Source: Bacteroidales bacterium
GTDB lineage: Bacteria; Bacteroidota; Bacteroidia; Bacteroidales; Marinilabiliaceae
Assembly (NCBI GenBank): GCA_024401395.1
Contig: JAKSLD010000018.1
Coordinates: 1-64,000 of the forward strand
Direction of reading: 5' to 3'
DNA length: 64,000 nt
The notes below the pieces were generated by a model. It was not told the DNA's origin. It made no database searches and saw only the letters and a list, made by a program, of their open reading frames with translations. The translations under genes and the position numbers were made by a program. Below are positions 6,868-15,703 of this stretch, piece after piece (positions within the stretch are counted from its first letter, which is position 1; each line of letters starts with the position of its first letter).

Positions 6868-8571
6868 ATGACAGGTTCAGAAGCTATAATAGAATCATTA
6901 CTTGCTGAAGGGGCAGACACCATCTTTGGTTATCCAGGAGGTCAGATCATGCCAGTCTTTGACAAGATGTATGATTATCAAGATAAGTTGCGTCATATCC
7001 TTGTGAGACATGAACAAGGAGCAGTGCATGCGGCGCAAGGCTTTGCCAGGGCATGCGGTAAGACAGGAGTAGTTATTGTTACATCCGGTCCGGGCGCGAC
7101 GAATGTGATTACAGGCATTGCTGATGCGATGGTAGATTCCACTCCATTAGTAGTGATTACAGGACAGGTTTCAAATTCACTTCTAGGCAAAGATGCATTC
7201 CAAGAGACAGACGTCCTTGGCATCACATTACCAATTACGAAGTGGAGCTATCAGATACAGCGTCCAGAAGATATAGCGTGGGCGGTAGCACGTGCGTTCT
7301 ACATTGCGAAGAGCGGCCGACCTGGTCCGGTAGTCCTTGACGTCACGAAAGATGCGCAGGTAGGCACACTTGACGAATTCAAGTATGAGCCATGTAGTTT
7401 TATCAGGAGCTATATACCTGTACCTACGATACAGAAGAGCAAGTTGCAGGAAGCAGCAAAGATGCTTTCAGAGGCAAAGAAGCCATTGATAGTATACGGG
7501 CAGGGCATTATTCTGTCTCACGCAGAAGAAGAATTGAAAGCGCTCTGTAACAAAGCAGGTATTCCAGCGGCATCCACATTGCTTGGTCTTTCTGCATTAC
7601 AATCAGATTTCAAGCACTACAAAGGAATGCTTGGTATGCATGGAAATATTGGTCCGAATGTCAAGACAAATGAGGCAGACGTTATTCTGGCTGTCGGCAT
7701 GAGATTTGACGACCGAGTTACAGGCGCAGTAAATACATATGCAAAGCAAGCCAAGATAATCCATATAGACATAGACGTAGCAGAGATTGGAAAGATTATA
7801 CCAGTTGACCTAGGTATACATGCTGATGCAAAAGAGGCGCTCAATCTGCTGTCGATTCTTACTCCAGAGGCAGAGCATGATGCTTGGGAGGCAGAATTTG
7901 ACAAGTGCTACGAGACAGAATACAATAAGGTAGTCGCTCCAGAAATTGCACCAGGCAAGGGAGATGTCAATATGGGTGAGGTAGTCAACATGGTTGCGAA
8001 AGTATCCAATCAGTCAGCTATTGTGGTTACCGACGTAGGTCAGAATCAGATGATGGGTGCGCGATACTCGCAGTTTAACCAGACACGAAGTATGATTACC
8101 TCCGGTGGTCTTGGTACTATGGGTTTCGGCTTGCCAGCAGCTATTGGAGCCAAGATAGCGCAGCCAGGCAGACCAGTATGTTACTTTGGCGGTGATGGTG
8201 GTGTTCAGATGACCATTCAGGAATTCGGCACTATCATGCAAGAGAAGATAGGAGTTAAAGTTATCATACTCAACAACAACTGGCTTGGCAATGTAAGGCA
8301 GTGGCAGGAACTCTTCTTTGGTGCTAGATATTCTCAGACAAGAATGGTAAACCCTGACTATATGAAGATAGCCGAGGCTTATGGATTTGCCCATAAGAGA
8401 GTTACGACAAGAGAAGAGTTGAAGTCGGCAGTAGAAGAGATGCTTTCGAATGACGAGCCATATATCCTAGAGGCCTGCATTGTAGAAGAAGGTATGGTAT
8501 TCCCTATGATTCCTCCAGGAAAGGGTGTTACAGACATTATGTTGAACGCTAAAGAATGGTACCAGATATAA
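6868..8571 (+). CDS. ilvB: Acetolactate synthase, large (catalytic) subunit
   Basis: Protein of 567 residues of the thiamine-diphosphate family. It condenses two pyruvates to acetolactate, or pyruvate with 2-ketobutyrate. The N-terminal domain has FGYPGGQIMP and RHEQGAVHAAQGFARA, the latter with the catalytic Glu that activates the cofactor. The middle domain is present. The C-terminal domain has the GDGG...LNNNWLGNV cofactor motif. It is followed 3 bp after the stop by its regulatory subunit ilvN, so the two are almost certainly translationally linked. The order ilvD-ilvB-ilvN-ilvC is usual in Bacteroidota. Confidence 0.97.
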   Translation: MTGSEAIIESLLAEGADTIFGYPGGQIMPVFDKMYDYQDKLRHILVRHEQGAVHAAQGFARACGKTGVVIVTSGPGATNVITGIADAMVDSTPLVVITGQVSNSLLGKDAFQETDVLGITLPITKWSYQIQRPEDIAWAVARAFYIAKSGRPGPVVLDVTKDAQVGTLDEFKYEPCSFIRSYIPVPTIQKSKLQEAAKMLSEAKKPLIVYGQGIILSHAEEELKALCNKAGIPAASTLLGLSALQSDFKHYKGMLGMHGNIGPNVKTNEADVILAVGMRFDDRVTGAVNTYAKQAKIIHIDIDVAEIGKIIPVDLGIHADAKEALNLLSILTPEAEHDAWEAEFDKCYETEYNKVVAPEIAPGKGDVNMGEVVNMVAKVSNQSAIVVTDVGQNQMMGARYSQFNQTRSMITSGGLGTMGFGLPAAIGAKIAQPGRPVCYFGGDGGVQMTIQEFGTIMQEKIGVKVIILNNNWLGNVRQWQELFFGARYSQTRMVNPDYMKIAEAYGFAHKRVTTREELKSAVEEMLSNDEPYILEACIVEEGMVFPMIPPGKGVTDIMLNAKEWYQI

Positions 8572-8573
8572 AG

Positions 8574-9140
8574 ATGGAAGAGAATAACAATACGATGTTC
8601 ACCATTACGGTGTACGGAGAGAACCAGGTAGGTCTGTTGAATCAGATATCTATCATTTTTACTCGAAGGAATCTGAATATCTGGAGTTTGACGGTATCAT
8701 CTACAGTAATAGAGAACGTACATAAGTTCACGATTACCTGTAGAACCAGCAGGAAGCAGATAGATGCGGTAGTCAAGCAGATAGAGAAGAGGATAGATGT
8801 CATCAAGGCATTCTACTATACAGATGACGAGATAATCTATCAAGAGTTGGCGTTGTACAAGGTTCCTACGGATGCTATTTTAGACGATTCCAATTTTGAG
8901 CAACTTCTCCATGCGCACAATGCACAAATTCTTGAGATAAACCGTACATTTGTAGCGATTCAGAAGACTGGACACTGTCATGAGACGGCAGAACTTTACG
9001 AGGCGCTATCCAAGTATGGTGTTTTGCAGTTTGTCCGTTCGGGACGAGTAGCAATCACGAGGAGTCCGCTTGAGCCAGTGAACAGTTATCTGGAGGCTAG
9101 AGAAGAGTACAGAAAAGAGTTAGAATCAAAGAAAAAATAA
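8574..9140 (+). CDS. ilvN: Acetolactate synthase, small (regulatory) subunit
   Basis: About 188 residues from ATG 8574 (MEENNNTMFTITVYGENQVG). The open frame extends upstream to an ATG at 8556 that overlaps the end of ilvB, but the family N-terminus begins with the ACT domain at FTITVYGENQVGLLNQI, so 8574 is preferred. The ACT domain (about residues 9-85) binds valine and gives feedback control of the catalytic subunit. The C-terminal half is the usual small-subunit extension. It lies 3 bp after ilvB and 24 bp before ilvC. In some Bacteroides an acyl-ACP thioesterase gene lies between ilvN and ilvC; there is none here. Confidence 0.93.
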   Translation: MEENNNTMFTITVYGENQVGLLNQISIIFTRRNLNIWSLTVSSTVIENVHKFTITCRTSRKQIDAVVKQIEKRIDVIKAFYYTDDEIIYQELALYKVPTDAILDDSNFEQLLHAHNAQILEINRTFVAIQKTGHCHETAELYEALSKYGVLQFVRSGRVAITRSPLEPVNSYLEAREEYRKELESKKK

Positions 9141-9164
9141 TAAACTAATAATATACAAGAACAA

Positions 9165-10208
9165 ATGGCAAAGATGAATTTTGGTGGTGTTATCGAAGAG
9201 GTGGTAACACGCGACGAGTTCCCATTGAACAAGGCACTTGACACACTCAAGGACGAGACAATCGCTGTAATCGGTTATGGCGTACAGGGTCCTGGTCAGT
9301 CACTTAACCTTCGTGACAACGGTTTCAACGTAATCGTTGGTCAGCGTCCAGGTAAGACATACGACAAGGCAGTAGCAGATGGTTGGGTACCAGGCAAGAC
9401 ACTCTTCGGTATTGAGGAGGCAGCAGAGAAGGCATCAATCATCATGTGTCTTCTTTCAGATGCAGCTGTAATGTCAGTATGGCCAACATTGAAGAACTAC
9501 CTCAAGCCAGGTAAGGCACTTTACTTCTCACACGGTTTCGCTATTACATGGAACGATCGTACAGGATGTGTACCTCCAACAGACGTAGACGTTATTATGG
9601 TTGCACCTAAGGGTTCTGGTACATCACTCCGCAGAATGTTCCTTGAGGGTCGTGGTTTGAACTCATCATTTGCTGTTTACCAGGATGCTACAGGCAAGGC
9701 TATGCAGCGTACACTTGCACTTGGTATCGGTATTGGTTCTGGTTACATGTTTGAGACAACATTCCAGCGTGAGGCTACATCAGACTTGACAGGTGAGCGT
9801 GGTTCATTGATGGGTGCTATCCAAGGTCTTCTCCTTGCGCAGTACGAGGTACTCCGTGAGAACGGCCACACACCATCAGAGGCATTCAACGAGACAGTAG
9901 AGGAGCTCACACAGTCGCTCATGCCACTCTTCGCAGAAAAGGGTATGGACTGGATGTATGCAAACTGCTCTACAACAGCACAGCGTGGTGCACTTGACTG
10001 GATGACTCCATTCCACGATGCAATCAAGCCAGTTGTACAAAAGCTCTACAACTCGGTTAAGACAGGTAACGAGGCACAGATTTCTATCGACGCTAACTCT
10101 AAGCCTGACTACCGTGTAGGTCTCGAGAAGGAACTTGCAGCTCTTCGTGAGAGCGAGATGTGGCAGACAGCTGTTACAGTACGTAAGCTCCGTCCAGAGA
10201 ACAACTAA
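9165..10208 (+). CDS. ilvC: Ketol-acid reductoisomerase
   Basis: Protein of 347 residues. It converts acetolactate to dihydroxyisovalerate with NAD(P)H and Mg2+, the second step of valine and isoleucine synthesis. The Rossmann motif GYGVQGPGQSLNLRDNG is at about residues 38-54. It is followed by VGQRPGKTYD, the loop that sets NADH or NADPH preference; I cannot decide the cofactor from it. The knotted C-terminal domain includes GERGSLMGAIQGLL with metal and substrate residues. Codon choice is strongly biased to GGT, CGT and AAG, suggesting high expression. A strong hairpin terminator follows at 10245. Confidence 0.96.
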   Translation: MAKMNFGGVIEEVVTRDEFPLNKALDTLKDETIAVIGYGVQGPGQSLNLRDNGFNVIVGQRPGKTYDKAVADGWVPGKTLFGIEEAAEKASIIMCLLSDAAVMSVWPTLKNYLKPGKALYFSHGFAITWNDRTGCVPPTDVDVIMVAPKGSGTSLRRMFLEGRGLNSSFAVYQDATGKAMQRTLALGIGIGSGYMFETTFQREATSDLTGERGSLMGAIQGLLLAQYEVLRENGHTPSEAFNETVEELTQSLMPLFAEKGMDWMYANCSTTAQRGALDWMTPFHDAIKPVVQKLYNSVKTGNEAQISIDANSKPDYRVGLEKELAALRESEMWQTAVTVRKLRPENN

Positions 10209-10244
10209 TATCAGGTTGATTTAGAAGAAACAATCTAATACGTA

Positions 10245-10280
10245 TCAGTCGCCAGTAATGGTGCTGGCGACTGATTTTTT
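10245..10280 (+). terminator. Intrinsic terminator between ilvC and leuA
   Basis: An 11-bp perfect stem (10245-10255 with 10264-10274, core CAGTCGCCAG/CTGGCGACTG) with an 8-nt loop, followed by TTTTTT. It ends only 13 nt before the leuA start codon, so leuA transcription by read-through would have to pass it. Confidence 0.85.
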
Positions 10281-10293
10281 AATATTACTTTTT

Positions 10294-11802
10294 ATGGATA
10301 ATAAGGTCTACATTTTTGATACTACATTACGAGACGGCGAACAAGTTCCGGGATGCCAGTTAAACACAGTCGAAAAGATTCAAGTTGCTAAGCAGCTAGA
10401 AGCCCTAGGTGTAGATATCATTGAGGCCGGTTTCCCTATTTCCAGTCCCGGCGACTTCAACTCGGTAGTTGAGATTTCGAAGGCAGTTACATGGCCTACC
10501 ATTTGTGCTTTGACCCGTGCAGTTGAGAAAGATATTGACGTAGCGGCAGAAGCTCTTAAATATGCAAAACATAAGCGAATCCACACAGGTATTGGTACCA
10601 GTGATTCGCACATTAAATATAAGTTCAACTCGACACGTGAAGAGATTATTGAGAGAGCTGTAAAGGCAGTCAAGTATGCTCGCAGATACGTGGACGATGT
10701 TGAGTTCTATGCAGAAGATGCCGGTAGAACAGAGAATGAGTATTTGGCGAGAGTAGTAGAGGCGGTTATTGCTGCTGGAGCTACGGTAGTAAATATTCCA
10801 GATACTACTGGTTACTGTTTGCCATCAGAGTTCGGTGCAAAGATTAAGTATCTCTGTGACAATGTTAAGAATATAGACAAAGCTATTATTTCTACGCACT
10901 GTCATAATGACCTTGGTATGGCTACCGCCAATACTATTTCAGGTTTGATAAACGGTGCGCGTCAGTGTGAGGTAACAATCAACGGTATTGGAGAGCGTGC
11001 TGGTAATACATCACTTGAAGAGGTGGCTATGATATTGAAGTGTCACAGTCATTTGGCGCTTCAGACAAATATCAATACACAGAAGATATATCCTACGAGC
11101 CGTATGGTATCCAGTCTGATGAATATGCCAGTTCAGCCAAACAAAGCTGTAGTGGGTAAGAATGCATTTGCTCATTCAAGCGGAATTCACCAAGATGGCG
11201 TGCTCAAGAATGTTCAGACGTACGAGATTATGGACCCACAAGAGGTAGGTTTGGATGTCAATTCGATTGTATTGACAGCTCGTTCGGGTCGTGCGGCGTT
11301 GAAGCACAGACTTCATGTATTGGGAGTAGACCTTGAGGGAGAGAGTCTTGACAAGGTATATGAGCAATTCTTGAAGCTAGCAGACAAGAAGAAAGAGATA
11401 AATGATGATGATTTGTTGGTATTGGCTGGTGCTGATACTACTAAGGATCACCATATCAAGCTAGACTTCTTGCAGGTTACTTCTGGAGTCGGTGTAAGAC
11501 CAGTTGCTTCAGTAGGATTGGATATTGCTGGAGAGAAGTTTGAGGCTGCGGCTACTGGTAATGGTCCGGTAGATGCTGCTATCAACGCATTGAAGCAGAT
11601 AATCAAGAGACATATGGTACTCAAAGAGTTTACCATCCAGAGTATCAATAAGGGTTCTGATGATGTTGCAAAGGTACATATGCAAGTTGAGTATGAAAAC
11701 CATATCTATTATGGTTTCGGTGCGGGTACAGATATTGTACAAGCTTCAGTTGATGCATATCTAGATGCGATAAACAAGTTTACAAAGAAGGCTACAATCT
11801 AA
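10294..11802 (+). CDS. leuA: 2-isopropylmalate synthase
   Basis: About 502 residues from ATG 10294 ([20 protein letters not shown]). An upstream in-frame ATG at 10258 would lie inside the terminator hairpin and is rejected. The TIM-barrel domain carries DTTLRDGEQ and [15 protein letters not shown] with the metal-binding His residues, plus [15 protein letters not shown]. The C-terminal portion (about residues 375-500) is the LeuA dimer/leucine-binding regulatory domain. It condenses 2-ketoisovalerate with acetyl-CoA, the first committed step of leucine synthesis, using the product of the upstream ilv genes. Citramalate synthase is a relative, but overall motifs and length fit LeuA better. leuB, leuC and leuD are not in the window. 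Confidence 0.88.
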   Translation: MDNKVYIFDTTLRDGEQVPGCQLNTVEKIQVAKQLEALGVDIIEAGFPISSPGDFNSVVEISKAVTWPTICALTRAVEKDIDVAAEALKYAKHKRIHTGIGTSDSHIKYKFNSTREEIIERAVKAVKYARRYVDDVEFYAEDAGRTENEYLARVVEAVIAAGATVVNIPDTTGYCLPSEFGAKIKYLCDNVKNIDKAIISTHCHNDLGMATANTISGLINGARQCEVTINGIGERAGNTSLEEVAMILKCHSHLALQTNINTQKIYPTSRMVSSLMNMPVQPNKAVVGKNAFAHSSGIHQDGVLKNVQTYEIMDPQEVGLDVNSIVLTARSGRAALKHRLHVLGVDLEGESLDKVYEQFLKLADKKKEINDDDLLVLAGADTTKDHHIKLDFLQVTSGVGVRPVASVGLDIAGEKFEAAATGNGPVDAAINALKQIIKRHMVLKEFTIQSINKGSDDVAKVHMQVEYENHIYYGFGAGTDIVQASVDAYLDAINKFTKKATI

Positions 11803-11826
11803 ATCATAGGTAGTTGCAACGATAAG

Positions 11827-11858
11827 AAAGGGAGTCCCGATGGGGCTCCCTTTTTTTT
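11827..11858 (+). terminator. Terminator after leuA
   Basis: Stem GGGAGTCCC/GGGGCTCCC (11830-11838 with 11842-11850, one G-U pair) with a 3-nt loop and a T8 run. It separates the ilv-leu operon from the convergent dnaG gene and may act weakly in the other direction as well. Confidence 0.9.
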
Positions 11859-11874
11859 GTTTATACGAAACGGA

Positions 11875-13902
11875 TCACCACATTCGTTCGCCCAAGGTAG
11901 AGGCGATACCCTTTCTGACATTCAGCCAATTCATATATTCTCGTGTGAGAGATTCCTGTTGTTCAGAATCGGTGCAAGAAGCGATGCGCTGTGTGAGGTC
12001 GTTTATGGTCTGTTGGACGTATTTGTATCTAAGTTGGGATACGGTTTTAGGAATCAGTTCGTCAAGGCTAGCCTCTTCAGGTTCTATGACGCCGTATCGT
12101 TTGTGCATTTTAGAAAGTTCTATGGTGTCGCTAGTAAGTTCGATTACACGTTTCACCATATCCAAGTTAGAACTTGCGGTATAGGAATTGAGAGGAGCAT
12201 CAGGTTTTTCGGTATAAAATTCAAAGATGCTATTGAATACAGGGTCCAGACTCTTGTAGTTATCGCACTCCAAGCACTCCTTTATATATGCTCCAACGGT
12301 AGATACTTTGTCGTTATAAGACAATTCGCAGTGCATATATTTAAGGAAGAAGCGGAGAATCTCCTGTTCCTCACGAAAATAAGGGTTTGCGAAATCGGCT
12401 GCCTCCATTTGTTGCTGTTCGGCTATATTCTGGGCAGCCTGTTCAAGTCCGGACAGGGTAGTATCAGGGTTTGTCGGAGCTACAGTAGTCTGTTGGAAAC
12501 TGTTAGCCAGAGAAGCGCGGGCTTTAGCCTGTTGGTTAGCTAAATTCTGGCGCACCTGCTGGTTATGTTGTTCTGTAGCAGTACGTTGGGCATCAGCCAC
12601 CACACGTTTTTGGAGGACCTGATATATGACATCCTCACGTATATCCATTAATTTGGCGCACTCCTTAACGTAATATTCACGTAGGATGAGGTCTTGGACT
12701 GCTGCGATAGACTCAACGATACTATTTACGGCAGCACTTTTGCGTTGAGGGTCATTCTCAGCATCCTTCAAAAGGACACTAGCCTTGAACTGGATGAAAT
12801 CAGTCTGGTGAGAATTGATATACTCAACGAACTCCTCGGCAGTATGCTTAAGGGCGAAAGAGTCAGGGTCCTCGCCATCAGGAAGGAGAAGAACCTTAAC
12901 ATTCATACCCTCTTTGAGGATCATATCGATACCGCGCAGAGAAGCCTTGATACCAGCGAAGTCGCCATCATATAGCACCGTCATATTATTGGTGAAGCGC
13001 TGGATAAGCTTTATCTGGTTGGTGGTAAGTGACGTACCGCAAGAAGCTATGACATTTGTGATGCCAGACTGGTGCATAGAGATAACATCAGTATATCCCT
13101 CGACGAGGTAGCATTTATCCTGACGGATTATTTCGTTTTTAGCCTGAAAGATACCATAAACGACATCACTCTTATGGTAGAGTTCGTATTCTGGGGAATT
13201 GAGGTACTTAGCAGTCTTGGCGCTAGTCTGCATTACGCGGCCACCGAAAGCTATGATTTTACCAGAGATGCTATGAATAGGGAACATGACACGTCCCCAG
13301 AAGCGGTCGGCCTGATAATTATTCTCACCAACGATAGTCAAACCAGTCTCAGAGAGATATTCAATTTTGTACCCGGCGTTAAGGGCATCAGTGGTAAAAG
13401 CGTTATGCTGCTGCATGGAGTAGCCCAGACCAAACTCCTTTATAGTATTATCTGTAAAACCGCGGTGGCGGAAATAAGCCATACCCACAACCCGGCCCTC
13501 GTCGGTATCCCAGAGATTAGAGATAAACTTCTTATGGGCGAACTCCATGACGGTGGACAAACTCTCGCGATGGCTCTGAGCCTCCTTCATTTCAGGGGTC
13601 AGTTCCTTTTCCTTCACCTCGATACCCACACGTTTGCCGAGGAATTTGACAGCTTCGACAAAAGTGAGGTGATCATGGTCCATGACAAAAGAGAGAGAGT
13701 TGCCTGCTTTACCGCAGCCAAAGCATTTATAGATACCCTTAGCAGGAGATACAGTAAAAGAACCCGTCTTCTCGTTGTGAAAAGGGCAACAGCCGATATA
13801 ATTAGCTCCTCGTTTTTTGAGGGAGACATAATCGGATATTATATCAACTATACTGCTATTCGCAGATTCTACTATACTATCAATAACTGCTCTTTCTATC
13901 AT
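11875..13902 (-). CDS. dnaG: DNA primase
   Basis: Protein of 675 residues. The N-terminal CHC2 zinc finger has Cys39, His42, Cys60 and Cys63 (CPFHNEKTGSF ... YKCFGCG). It is followed by the RNA polymerase core and the TOPRIM fold (YLVEGYTDVISMHQSG, VIASCGTSLT, VLYDGDFAG). The C-terminal region, with a Gln/Ala-rich linker near residues 440-500, is the helicase-interacting part. It makes RNA primers for DNA replication. It starts 13 bp after the MBOAT gene and points the same way, so it is probably read from the O-acylation pair's transcript, which is unusual; dnaG more often sits beside rpsU and rpoD. Confidence 0.96.
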   Translation of the reverse strand: MIERAVIDSIVESANSSIVDIISDYVSLKKRGANYIGCCPFHNEKTGSFTVSPAKGIYKCFGCGKAGNSLSFVMDHDHLTFVEAVKFLGKRVGIEVKEKELTPEMKEAQSHRESLSTVMEFAHKKFISNLWDTDEGRVVGMAYFRHRGFTDNTIKEFGLGYSMQQHNAFTTDALNAGYKIEYLSETGLTIVGENNYQADRFWGRVMFPIHSISGKIIAFGGRVMQTSAKTAKYLNSPEYELYHKSDVVYGIFQAKNEIIRQDKCYLVEGYTDVISMHQSGITNVIASCGTSLTTNQIKLIQRFTNNMTVLYDGDFAGIKASLRGIDMILKEGMNVKVLLLPDGEDPDSFALKHTAEEFVEYINSHQTDFIQFKASVLLKDAENDPQRKSAAVNSIVESIAAVQDLILREYYVKECAKLMDIREDVIYQVLQKRVVADAQRTATEQHNQQVRQNLANQQAKARASLANSFQQTTVAPTNPDTTLSGLEQAAQNIAEQQQMEAADFANPYFREEQEILRFFLKYMHCELSYNDKVSTVGAYIKECLECDNYKSLDPVFNSIFEFYTEKPDAPLNSYTASSNLDMVKRVIELTSDTIELSKMHKRYGVIEPEEASLDELIPKTVSQLRYKYVQQTINDLTQRIASCTDSEQQESLTREYMNWLNVRKGIASTLGERMW

Positions 13903-13915
13903 AAACGCGGGTCCC

Positions 13916-15703
13916 TTAGAATTGGAAATAGATAAACTTCTGCATATCTGTAGTAACGAACTGGTATAGAATCATAACTAAGAAGAGAGAAGCTACAGCC
14001 ATAAGCCAGAGAGGCATACTTGCGAAAATTATACGGTAGCGGCGTTTGAATCGGTCATCTATCCAATGGATGATCATACCGAGGAAGATTAGATATATGA
14101 TACCGATATGCTGGGCAAGTATTTCAGGGATAAGTTGAGGTTGCCAGTGAGCGCCAATCTGTTCAATCATACTATTAGCCGTATTCCAAGCCTGTTCGTT
14201 AGCCTCCTCAGGGTTAAGGTTAGAGCCGGCGCGGAAGAAGAGGCGAGTAAAAGTGATGAAGACAAAAGTCTGGGCTATGTTCCAAGCACGTCGAGACCAA
14301 GAAATCTCATTACCGCCGAAAGAGCGCCACAGAGCGCTAAATAAAGTACCGAGCGATATGATGCCCAGCCATATCCAAGCGATATTCCACAGAGGGTGGG
14401 CAATAGAGACACTAGCCCAGTAGGACAAGGCGGTCAAGACAGATATTACTATTACGCGAGTCCAGCGACCCATCGGGTGCCAGAGTTTATAGATAATCAT
14501 ACCGATGCCATTCAATCCGCCCCATATTACAAAATTCCAGCTAGCACCATGCCACAAGCCACCGAGGAGCATAGTATTCGTTGCGTTGATATTAGTCGTT
14601 ATTTTCTTCTTCCAATCGGGGCGGAGGAGCATACATATAGCGCAGACAGCGGCAATCAGCATAAGAATTACGGCAACCCACACGTTGCGAGTCAGCAACA
14701 TAGCGATGATGCCCATAGTGATGATGACCGCATAAGAAGCGAAAGTAGCGTTACGGTTACCGCCCATAGGGATATAGAGGTAATCCTGGAGCCAGCGAGA
14801 GAGCGAAATATGCCAGCGCTTCCAGAAATTAGGGGCGTTAGTAGCCTTATAAGGAGCGTTGAAATTCTTAGGGAGGTAGAAACCCATCATGAGGGCGACA
14901 CCGATAGCGATATCAGTATAGCCAGAAAAGTCGGCGTAGACCTGGAGAGAATATCCGAAGAGAGCCAAGAGGTTCTCGAAGCCATCGTAGAGAGTCGGAT
15001 TCTCGAAGACGCGGTCGATGAAATTAACAGCTATATAATCAGACAAGATGATTTTCTTAGTAAGACCATTAAGAATCCAAAATACAGCTATACCAAACCA
15101 GCGGCGAGAGAGCGAGAAAGGGTGCTGTAGCTGGTGGACGAAATCCGAAGCGCGAACGATAGGGCCTGCTACCAGCTGAGGGAAGAAACTCACATAGAAG
15201 CCATAATCCAGAATGCTATTAACAGGTTCAATCTTGCGGCGATAGATATCCATCAAGTAGCTGATGCACTGGAAAGTATAGAAAGAGATACCCACTGGGA
15301 GGAGGATTTGCTCAGCGATAGAAAATTCACTGCCAGACAGTTGGGAGAATACATCAGCAAAGAAATAGGCGTATTTGAAATAGCACAGCAAAGACAAAGA
15401 GTACAAAATACCTATTGTCAGCCATAATTTTCGGAAGACACCAGACAAAGTCCGGTGAATTAATAGGCCGAAAGCATAGCTCACCACGATAGCAGAGAGG
15501 AGGGCGAGAGTGAAGATGCCGCTAGTCTTATAGTAGAAGAAGAGGCTCATTCCGAATAGGAATGCGTTTCGGGCAGCGATTCGGTGGTGGATACAAGAGA
15601 AGACACACATGACCACCAGCAAGAAGAGCCAGAACTCCCCTTGGGTGAACAACAGAGGCTGCGCCTCGTTGTAGAACAGTATATTACTTATCCATTCCGG
15701 CAT
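13916..15703 (-). CDS. MBOAT family membrane O-acyltransferase (AlgI-like)
   Basis: Protein of 595 residues with about ten or more membrane segments. The family core is visible: LLPVGISFYTFQCISYLMDIYR, FPQLVAGPIVRASDF, NFWKRWHISLSRWLQDYLYIP and GGLWHGASWNFVIWG, which holds the active-site His. AlgI/DltB-type proteins pass acyl (usually acetyl) groups across the membrane to a periplasmic partner that modifies a polysaccharide or peptidoglycan. The partner here is probably the SGNH protein encoded upstream, whose 3' end overlaps this gene by 20 bp. The polymer is not identifiable because no glycosyltransferases adjoin. Confidence 0.93.
   Translation of the reverse strand: MPEWISNILFYNEAQPLLFTQGEFWLFLLVVMCVFSCIHHRIAARNAFLFGMSLFFYYKTSGIFTLALLSAIVVSYAFGLLIHRTLSGVFRKLWLTIGILYSLSLLCYFKYAYFFADVFSQLSGSEFSIAEQILLPVGISFYTFQCISYLMDIYRRKIEPVNSILDYGFYVSFFPQLVAGPIVRASDFVHQLQHPFSLSRRWFGIAVFWILNGLTKKIILSDYIAVNFIDRVFENPTLYDGFENLLALFGYSLQVYADFSGYTDIAIGVALMMGFYLPKNFNAPYKATNAPNFWKRWHISLSRWLQDYLYIPMGGNRNATFASYAVIITMGIIAMLLTRNVWVAVILMLIAAVCAICMLLRPDWKKKITTNINATNTMLLGGLWHGASWNFVIWGGLNGIGMIIYKLWHPMGRWTRVIVISVLTALSYWASVSIAHPLWNIAWIWLGIISLGTLFSALWRSFGGNEISWSRRAWNIAQTFVFITFTRLFFRAGSNLNPEEANEQAWNTANSMIEQIGAHWQPQLIPEILAQHIGIIYLIFLGMIIHWIDDRFKRRYRIIFASMPLWLMAVASLFLVMILYQFVTTDMQKFIYFQF

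Noticed and set aside
8556..8573. Upstream start for ilvN inside ilvB
   Set aside because: The ACT domain and family N-terminus begin at 8574; the extension adds six unrelated residues.
10258..10293. Upstream start for leuA
   Set aside because: It lies within the terminator hairpin and encodes a stretch with no family similarity.
13072..13935. 287-residue plus-strand open frame opposite dnaG
   Set aside because: It is antisense to a full-length primase with intact motifs and shows no domain of its own. Similar long frames opposite the MBOAT and SGNH genes were rejected for the same reason.
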